Assembly (NCBI GenBank): GCA_002320595.1
Contig: DCKB01000013.1
Span: 7,274 to 71,273 of the forward strand
Length of the DNA: 64,000 nucleotides
Direction: 5' to 3'
Origin: Christensenella sp. UBA1685
GTDB taxonomy: Bacteria; Bacillota; Clostridia; Christensenellales; CAG-138
The notes beneath the pieces were generated by a model. It was not told the origin of the DNA. It ran no database searches and saw only the letters and a list, made by a program, of their open reading frames with translations. The position numbers and the translations under genes are program-made. Positions 58,374 to 64,000 of the stretch are shown one piece after another; position 1 is the stretch's first letter, and each line of letters begins with the position of its first letter.

Positions 58374-60699
58374 GAAAGAGAAATCGGCGCAGGACAGCAT
58401 CCCATATCAGCGTATGTGGCCTGACGGTATCTGCCGTGTGACCGATACGCGCTACACCAAGACCATCCAGTATCAGGACATCAACTACCAGCTTTCGCAG
58501 AACGAGGATAAGACCGCAATCTTTGAATCGTGGTGCGATTTTCTGAATTACTTTGATAGCTCTGTGCAGTTCCAGCTTTCCTTTGTCAACCTGTCGGCAT
58601 CACAGGAAACCTTTGCCCGGAGCATCACCATCCCGCCCTGCGGTGACGAGTTCGACGCCATCCGCGCCGAGTATGCCGAGATGCTGCAAAATCAGCTTGC
58701 CCGTGGCAATAACGGTCTGATTAAGACCAAATATCTGACCTTCGGCATCGAAGCAGACAATCTTCGCACCGCAAAGCCCCGTCTGGAACGCATTGAAACC
58801 GACCTTCTCAACAACTTCAAGCGGCTGGGCGTTGTGGCTGCGCCGCTGAATGGGTATGACCGCCTGCGCGTCATGCACGACATTCTCCGTATGGATGAAC
58901 AGGAACCGTTCCGCTTTTCGTGGGACTGGCTTGCTCCCTCCGGGCTGTCCACCAAGGACTTTATCGCTCCCAGCTCCTTTGAGTTCAAGACCGGCAGGAT
59001 GTTCCGCATGGGCAAAAAGCTGGGTACGGTCAGCTTCGTGCAGATTTTAGCACCGGAGCTGAATGACCGTATGCTGGCAGACTTCCTTGATATGGAGAGC
59101 AGCATTATCGTCAATCTCCATGTGCAATCCATGGATCAGGTCAATGCCATTAAGACGGTCAAGCGCAAGATCACCGATTTGGATAAATCCAAAATCGAGG
59201 AACAGAAAAAAGCTGTTCGCGCCGGTTATGACATGGACATTATCCCGTCCGATCTTGCCACCTATGGCGCGGAAGCCAAGAAGCTGTTGCAGGATTTGCA
59301 GTCCCGCAACGAGAGAATGTTCCTGCTGACATTCCTCATTATGAATACGGCGGATACGCCCCGTCAGCTTGACAACAACATCTTCCAGACTTCCAGCATC
59401 GCGCAGAAATATAACTGTGCGCTGACCCGTCTGGACTTCCAGCAGGAAGAAGGGCTTATGAGCAGCCTGCCTCTGGGCATGAATCAGATCGAGATTCAGC
59501 GCGGCCTGACCACTTCCAGCGTGGCGATCTTCGTTCCCTTTACCACACAGGAGTTGTTCCAGAGTGGCATGGAAGCCCTGTACTACGGCATCAACGCCCT
59601 TTCCAACAACCTTATCATGGTAGACCGCAAGCTGCTGAAAAACCCGAATGGGCTGATACTCGGCACCCCCGGCAGCGGCAAGTCCTTCTCCGCAAAGCGT
59701 GAGATCACCAATGCGTTTCTGATTTGCCCCAAGGATGACATTATCATCTGCGACCCGGAGGGTGAATACACGCCGCTGGTGGAGCGCCTGTCGGGACAGG
59801 TAATCAAGCTGTCACCCACCGGCAAGGGCTATGACGGTCTGCCTTGTTACATCAACCCTATGGACTTGAATCTGGATTATAGTGATGACGATAACCCGCT
59901 GTCGCTGAAATCCGACTTTATCCTGTCGCTGTGCGAACTGATCGTTGGCGGCAAGGACGGGCTTGCTCCGGTAGAAAAAACCATCATTGACCGCTGTGTG
60001 CGGTTGGTCTACCGGGACTACCTCAACGACCCAAAACCGGAGAATATGCCGATTTTGGAGGACTTGTATAACGCCCTCCGCGCCCAGGATGAAAAGGAAG
60101 CGCAGTACATCGCCACCGCACTTGAAATCTATGTCACCGGCTCCCTCAATGTGTTCAACCACCATACCAATGTGGATGTGAACAGCCGCATTGTCTGCTA
60201 CGACATCAAGGAGCTGGGCAAGCAACTCAAAAAAATCGGGATGCTGGTGGTGCAGGATCAGGTGTGGAATCGCGTTACCATCAACCGCGCCGCACATAAG
60301 ACCACAAGATACTATCTGGACGAGTTCCATCTGCTTTTGAAAGAGGAACAGACCGCTTCGTACAGCGTGGAGATCTGGAAGCGTTATCGAAAATGGGGCG
60401 GCATCCCCACCGGAATCACGCAGAATGTCAAAGACCTGTTATCCTCCCGCGAGGTTGAGAACATTTTTGAAAACAGCGATTTCATCTATATGCTCAATCA
60501 GGCGGCGGGCGACAGACAAATCCTTGCAAAGCAGCTCAACATTTCGCCCCATCAGCTTTCCTATGTGACCCATTCCGGTGAGGGTGAAGGACTGTTGTTC
60601 TACGGCAACACCATCCTGCCCTTCGTTGACCACTTCCCGAAGGACACTGAGCTGTATCGGGTGATGACCACCAAGCCGCAAGAGGTGGCGAAGGAATGA
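58294..60699 (+). CDS. VirB4-like transfer ATPase
   Basis: This 801-residue protein has an N-terminal VirB4 domain (about residues 30-420) and a C-terminal ATPase with Walker A GTPGSGKS (457-464), IICDPEGEYTPL and the Walker B-type TRYYLDEFHLLL, then GITQNVKDLLSSREVENIFE. It powers pilus assembly and substrate transfer. The TTG at 58294 is chosen because GGGAGG lies about 9 nt upstream. It lies well within prgI. Confidence 0.93.
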   Translation: MSTKKKLTRAERKQIEAAIARANRTDKKEKSAQDSIPYQRMWPDGICRVTDTRYTKTIQYQDINYQLSQNEDKTAIFESWCDFLNYFDSSVQFQLSFVNLSASQETFARSITIPPCGDEFDAIRAEYAEMLQNQLARGNNGLIKTKYLTFGIEADNLRTAKPRLERIETDLLNNFKRLGVVAAPLNGYDRLRVMHDILRMDEQEPFRFSWDWLAPSGLSTKDFIAPSSFEFKTGRMFRMGKKLGTVSFVQILAPELNDRMLADFLDMESSIIVNLHVQSMDQVNAIKTVKRKITDLDKSKIEEQKKAVRAGYDMDIIPSDLATYGAEAKKLLQDLQSRNERMFLLTFLIMNTADTPRQLDNNIFQTSSIAQKYNCALTRLDFQQEEGLMSSLPLGMNQIEIQRGLTTSSVAIFVPFTTQELFQSGMEALYYGINALSNNLIMVDRKLLKNPNGLILGTPGSGKSFSAKREITNAFLICPKDDIIICDPEGEYTPLVERLSGQVIKLSPTGKGYDGLPCYINPMDLNLDYSDDDNPLSLKSDFILSLCELIVGGKDGLAPVEKTIIDRCVRLVYRDYLNDPKPENMPILEDLYNALRAQDEKEAQYIATALEIYVTGSLNVFNHHTNVDVNSRIVCYDIKELGKQLKKIGMLVVQDQVWNRVTINRAAHKTTRYYLDEFHLLLKEEQTASYSVEIWKRYRKWGGIPTGITQNVKDLLSSREVENIFENSDFIYMLNQAAGDRQILAKQLNISPHQLSYVTHSGEGEGLLFYGNTILPFVDHFPKDTELYRVMTTKPQEVAKE

Positions 60700-62432
60700 A
60701 AAGAGAACCCCGCTTGCACTTCTCCGATGCCGACCTTGCCGAGCCAAAGCTGAAAAAGCCCATCAAGAGGGTGGAAAAAGCGGCGGCAAAGGCAGATAAG
60801 GCACAGGCGAAAATCCCCAAGAAAACCGTTGTCAAAAAAGAGCGTGGTTTTGACCCTGCCACCGGCAAGGTGAAAACACACCTCCGATTTGAGGAAGTGG
60901 ACAAGAAAAAACCTCCCTCCAAGCTGACCCATGCGGCACAGGATGCGCCTGCAAACCTTGTTCTTTCTCAGTTCCATCGGGAAGTCCAGCAGAGCGAGGA
61001 CGATAATGTGGGCGTGGAATCCGCACACAAGCTGGAGGGCGCAGCCGAGAGCGGCGGGCGGTTGATACAATCCGCCCATCGTTCCCATCAACTCAAACCC
61101 TACCGTGCTGCCGCCAGAGCGGAAACCCGGCTGGAAAAGGCAAATGTTGATGCGCTCCAAAAGAAAGCGCAGATAGAACACCCCACCAGCAACCCCGTTT
61201 CCAAGTGGCAGCAGAAACAGGCTATCAAGAAGCAGTATGTCGCCGCCAAGTACGGCAAGACCGCAAAGAATACGGCAAAGACCACGGAGAACACCACAAA
61301 GGCGGCGAAAAAAGCCGCTGAGAAAACCAAGCAGGCAGGTCAGTTTGTATGGCGGCACAAAAAAGGCTTTGCTATCGCCGCCGCGCTGTTTCTGATGCTG
61401 GCGTTCTTCCTAAACGGTCTGTCCTCCTGTTCTGTGCTGTTGGAAGGCGCGGGTTCCGGTATTGTTGCAAGCACCTATCCCTCACAGGATGCGGATATGC
61501 GCGGTGCGGAAGCGGCCTACTGTGATATGGAAGCCGAGCTGCAAGAGTGTCTGGACAACTATGAGCGTACCCACGACTACGACGAGTATCACTTCGATCT
61601 GGACGATATTGAACATGACCCCTATGTGCTGATCTCTATTCTCACGGCGCTGCATCAGGGTGAATGGACACTGGATGAAGTACAGGGAACGCTTCAAATG
61701 CTGTTCGAGAAGCAGTACATCCTCACGGAAGATGTCGTAGTGGAAACCCGCTACCGGACGGAAACCCGGACAGGCAGCTACACCGTCACCGACCCGGAAA
61801 CCGGAGAAACCAGCACCGAGGAATATGAATACGAGGTTCAGGTTCCCTATGACTATTACATCTGCACGGTCACGCTGGAAAACTTCAATCTGAGCCATGT
61901 TCCCGTCTACATCATGGGCGAAGAACAGCTTGGGATGTATGCCACCTACATGGCAACCCTGGGCAACCGTCCAGACCTGTTCCCCGGTTCGGAGTATATC
62001 GGGAAATATGCCGAGGGCAGCTATACCGATTACGAAATTCCCCCGGAAGCTCTGGAAGATGAAGTGTTCGCCGCCATCATCACGGAAGCGGAGAAATACC
62101 TTGGCTATCCCTATGTCTGGGGCGGCAGCAGCCCGTCCACTTCTTTTGACTGTTCGGGCTTTGTCAGTTGGGTCATCAATCATTCCGGCTGGGATGTTGG
62201 CAGATTGGGCGCACAGGGACTTTGCAACATCTGTACCCGCGTATCCTCTGCCAATGTGCAACCCGGTGATTTGGTGTTTTTCACCGGAACCTACGATACC
62301 CCCGGTGTCAGTCATGTAGGTATCTATGTGGGAAATGGAATGATGATCCATTGCGGCGACCCGATTTCCTACGCAAACCTAAATTCAAGCTACTGGCAGT
62401 CCCATTTCTACTGTTATGGGCGCTTGCCGTAA
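60696..62432 (+). CDS. membrane-anchored NlpC/P60 peptidoglycan hydrolase (CD1108-like)
   Basis: This 578-residue protein has a long Lys/Ala-rich cytoplasmic N-terminus (about 1-225), one membrane helix (about 226-246) and an extracellular part that ends in an NlpC/P60 domain. The catalytic residues are Cys486 in FDCSGFVSWV and His540 in SHVGIYVGNG. It probably opens peptidoglycan locally so that the conjugation channel can pass. It overlaps virB4 by 4 nt. Confidence 0.92.
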   Translation: MKREPRLHFSDADLAEPKLKKPIKRVEKAAAKADKAQAKIPKKTVVKKERGFDPATGKVKTHLRFEEVDKKKPPSKLTHAAQDAPANLVLSQFHREVQQSEDDNVGVESAHKLEGAAESGGRLIQSAHRSHQLKPYRAAARAETRLEKANVDALQKKAQIEHPTSNPVSKWQQKQAIKKQYVAAKYGKTAKNTAKTTENTTKAAKKAAEKTKQAGQFVWRHKKGFAIAAALFLMLAFFLNGLSSCSVLLEGAGSGIVASTYPSQDADMRGAEAAYCDMEAELQECLDNYERTHDYDEYHFDLDDIEHDPYVLISILTALHQGEWTLDEVQGTLQMLFEKQYILTEDVVVETRYRTETRTGSYTVTDPETGETSTEEYEYEVQVPYDYYICTVTLENFNLSHVPVYIMGEEQLGMYATYMATLGNRPDLFPGSEYIGKYAEGSYTDYEIPPEALEDEVFAAIITEAEKYLGYPYVWGGSSPSTSFDCSGFVSWVINHSGWDVGRLGAQGLCNICTRVSSANVQPGDLVFFTGTYDTPGVSHVGIYVGNGMMIHCGDPISYANLNSSYWQSHFYCYGRLP

Positions 62433-62445
62433 AGGAGAGTGAAAT

Positions 62446-62685
62446 ATGAATCCCAAAATCACGAAGCTCCGCACGGAGTTTGAAAAGAACAAGAGAAAGA
62501 TTTCCGATCTGCAAGGGCGCAACCGCGAACTGGAAAAGCAGATTCGTGAGTTGGAGGACACCGACATCATCGGTATGGTGCGTGAAAACGGCATGACGAT
62601 GGAGCAGTTTGCCGAACTGTTCCGCCGTATGCAGGGCGCGCCTGCCCCGATCACTTCTGAACAGGAGGAACCGAGCCATGAGTAA
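62446..62685 (+). CDS. DUF4315 family protein
   Basis: This 79-residue, charged coiled-coil protein (KITKLRTEFEKNKRKISDLQ, then ELEKQIRELED) matches the DUF4315 proteins found in the transfer module of Tn1549-like elements. The function is unknown. AAAGGAG precedes the ATG. The stop overlaps the next start by 8 nt. Confidence 0.85.
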   Translation: MNPKITKLRTEFEKNKRKISDLQGRNRELEKQIRELEDTDIIGMVRENGMTMEQFAELFRRMQGAPAPITSEQEEPSHE

Positions 62686-63700
62686 GACGAAACCCCGTAT
62701 TCTTCTCAGCCTTTTGGCTGTGATTCTCTGCATCAGCATTTTCCCCGTTACCGCATTTGCCAGCGGAGGCGATTACCACGACTATGAGCTGCCCCCTCCC
62801 GAAAGCACCGAAGCGGAAAAAACGGAGGAAGCCGAAACCGAGTACACCGGCACCGTGACCACCAACGGCGGCAACCTCAATGTCCGTACCGGTGCAGGAA
62901 TGGACAACAAAGCATTTACCCAGCTTGCCAACGGCACGGTGGTAGAAGTCATCGGCACAGATGGCGATTGGATCAAGATTCTTCTGCCGGAGCGTGTTGG
63001 CTATGTTCATGGAAAATACCTGACCATCAGCAGCACCGAGAAGAAGCCGACTGGCACAGGCGAAACGACCACCCCGGAGCCTACGGAACCCTCCACCGTG
63101 CAGGGCGAGCCTTTCAGCGAGGAATCGGACATTTCCACCCGCGACCTTCTGTATGACAAGGAAACCAATAAGCAGTTCATTACCGTGCAGGACAGGGATG
63201 GAAACACCTTCTACATCGTCATTGATTATGATTCTCCCGTGGGCGAGGAAGAAGAACAGTATAAAACCTACTTCCTGAACCCTGTTGACCTTGCCGATAT
63301 GGAGGGGCTGGCAGAGGATGGCGGCGAAACGGAAACGCCCACCTGTGTCTGTGCCAATAAGTGCGCGGCAGGAAGTGTCAACACCGGCTGCGAAGTGTGC
63401 GCGGTCAATATGACCGAGTGCATGGGCAAGGAACCCGAACCGGAAGTGCCTGACGAGCCTACCGAGCCTGTGGAGGAACCGGAGGAAAACGGCGGCATGG
63501 GCGGCATTATCGCCTTTGTGCTGATTGCAGCCCTGGGCGGCGCGGCGTTCTACTTCCTCAAAGTGAAAAAGGGCAAGCCCCAGACCAAGGGCAGCTCCAA
63601 TCTGGATGATTACGACTACGGCGAGGACGATGAATACGAGTTTGAGCAGTACGAAGAAGAATCCGAACCGGAGGATAACACGGAGGACGAGGACGCATGA
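62678..63700 (+). CDS. DUF4366 surface protein with SH3-like domain
   Basis: This 340-residue protein has a signal peptide (KTKPRILLSLLAVILCISIF, ending near TAFASGG), a bacterial SH3 domain (about residues 60-125: GNLNVRTGAGMDNKAFTQLA), a DUF4366 region (about 150-215: RDLLYDKETNKQFITVQDRD), a cysteine cluster (TCVCANKCAAGSVNTGCEVC), a C-terminal membrane helix and an acidic tail. It is a typical cell-surface component of the element's transfer module. AGGAGG lies 8 nt before the ATG. Confidence 0.85.
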   Translation: MSKTKPRILLSLLAVILCISIFPVTAFASGGDYHDYELPPPESTEAEKTEEAETEYTGTVTTNGGNLNVRTGAGMDNKAFTQLANGTVVEVIGTDGDWIKILLPERVGYVHGKYLTISSTEKKPTGTGETTTPEPTEPSTVQGEPFSEESDISTRDLLYDKETNKQFITVQDRDGNTFYIVIDYDSPVGEEEEQYKTYFLNPVDLADMEGLAEDGGETETPTCVCANKCAAGSVNTGCEVCAVNMTECMGKEPEPEVPDEPTEPVEEPEENGGMGGIIAFVLIAALGGAAFYFLKVKKGKPQTKGSSNLDDYDYGEDDEYEFEQYEEESEPEDNTEDEDA

Positions 63701-63882
63701 GATACTTCACCAACAACCCGCTGGAACGGATGATGATGCAGAAACCCAAACCCATGCGGGAGGAATCCCCTCCCGCAGCCCCCAAGGGGCATCCCTGTCA
63801 TGGATGTAGGCGTTTCGGAGAAGAATGTGTCCGTCCCTGCTACCGTGATATTCAGAGAATGGAGGTGGTGCCATGCGACTAA
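63697..63882 (+). CDS. small cysteine-containing element protein
   Basis: This 61-residue protein has a cysteine cluster (HPCHGCRRFGEECVRPCYRD), probably metal-binding. It overlaps the DUF4366 gene by 4 nt. It resembles small accessory proteins in the same place of related elements. The function is unknown. Confidence 0.65.
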   Translation: MRYFTNNPLERMMMQKPKPMREESPPAAPKGHPCHGCRRFGEECVRPCYRDIQRMEVVPCD

Positions 63883-63932
63883 TTTATGCGAAGCTTCACA
63901 TAAATCAGTTTATGTTGAGTCATATATTATGA
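63873..63932 (+). CDS. 19-codon reading frame, possibly the start of an interrupted gene
   Basis: An ATG at 63873 has GGAGG 8 nt upstream and overlaps the preceding gene by 10 nt, as the real junctions of this element do. The frame ends after MRLIYAKLHINQFMLSHIL. The sequence beyond is AT-rich and unlike the rest of the element. It could be the truncated beginning of the next element gene or a chance frame. Confidence 0.35.
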   Translation: MRLIYAKLHINQFMLSHIL

Positions 63933-63946
63933 GACGTAAACGTCTC
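63883..63946. repeat. palindromes at the right edge
   Basis: TTTATG-C-GAAGCTTC-A-CATAAA (63883-63904) is a near-perfect palindrome. GAGACGT-AA-ACGTCTC (63931-63946) is a second one. CTTCACATAA recurs at 63894-63903 and again near 63981. They may belong to the end of a further inserted element. The window stops too soon to tell. Confidence 0.45.
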
Positions 63947-64000
63947 AAACACCTCACTTTCTAGTAGTTTTTTCGGATTTACTTCACATAACGTACCCTT

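Larger units (their letters stand above)
49223..64000. mobile_element. Tn1549-type integrative conjugative element (left part)
   Basis: Beginning where the integrase remnant is cut, this stretch holds a gene order typical of Tn1549/CTn elements of clostridia: parB, accessory genes, a replication-type HTH protein, pcfB, virD4, Maff2, virB6/trbL, prgI, virB4, an NlpC/P60 hydrolase, DUF4315 and DUF4366. The left end is inferred only from the break in the integrase. The relaxase, topoisomerase and recombinase are not in the window and would lie to the right. The element looks intact so far, but its right end is not seen. Confidence 0.82.

Noticed and set aside
1..64000. CRISPR arrays
   Set aside because: No regularly spaced direct repeats with unique spacers were seen, and no cas genes.

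Overview
This window comes from a fairly GC-rich member of the Firmicutes, most likely a gut-type Clostridia (Christensenellales- or Oscillospirales-like). The indications are strong GGAGG ribosome binding sites, short HisG paired with HisZ, a PII-like c-di-AMP receptor, a THF riboswitch ahead of a folate ECF S-component, and a Tn1549-type conjugative element. The lineage is inferred, not measured.

Layout. 1-1212: a small membrane protein and a YlmH-like S4 protein, convergent. 1335-9675: a complete histidine operon (hisZ-G-D-C-B-H-A-F-IE-K) behind a sigma70-type promoter, covering every step from PRPP and ATP to histidine. 9800-13745, minus strand: a glycosyltransferase/GtrA fusion, a phosphodiester glycosidase, a small membrane protein, an MBL-fold hydrolase and an HExxH protein. 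13996-17704, plus strand: an aldo/keto reductase with ferredoxin-like cysteines, then a THF riboswitch controlling folT and an ATP-grasp ligase, then an Mrp/ApbC ATPase. 17901-24386: a c-di-AMP receptor gene heading an F1Fo ATP synthase operon whose delta and epsilon subunits are truncated and whose c subunit has two membrane carboxylates. 24636-27160: a MATE exporter, a DUF6125-like protein and gene debris.

27515-39802 is a visibly less GC-rich block that looks acquired. It holds a dipeptide/oligopeptide ABC importer, an S9 peptidase and an M14 carboxypeptidase on the minus strand. Divergent from these are an XRE regulator and two tandem amidohydrolases, of which the first has lost its metal ligands and the second keeps them. 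The set reads as a peptide capture and degradation unit. 40099-44739 is a MarR-controlled heterodimeric ABC exporter with a CAT-like acetyltransferase, with two tandem palindromic operators just downstream of its promoter. 44947-48552 holds a zinc-ribbon membrane protein, a uridine-kinase-like gene that appears to be transcribed without a leader, and a PcrA/UvrD helicase.

48776-48931 carries tRNA-Gly(GCC) and tRNA-Lys(CTT). Directly downstream is the C-terminal stub of a tyrosine integrase, cut at about 49223 by a Tn1549-type integrative conjugative element that fills the rest of the window. The element carries ParB, accessory genes, a PAPS-reductase-like protein, a replication-type HTH protein, PcfB, VirD4, Maff2, VirB6/TrbL, PrgI, VirB4, an NlpC/P60 hydrolase, and DUF4315 and DUF4366 proteins. 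Relaxase and recombinase are not seen and would lie beyond the right edge, where the coding pattern breaks off in an AT-rich stretch.
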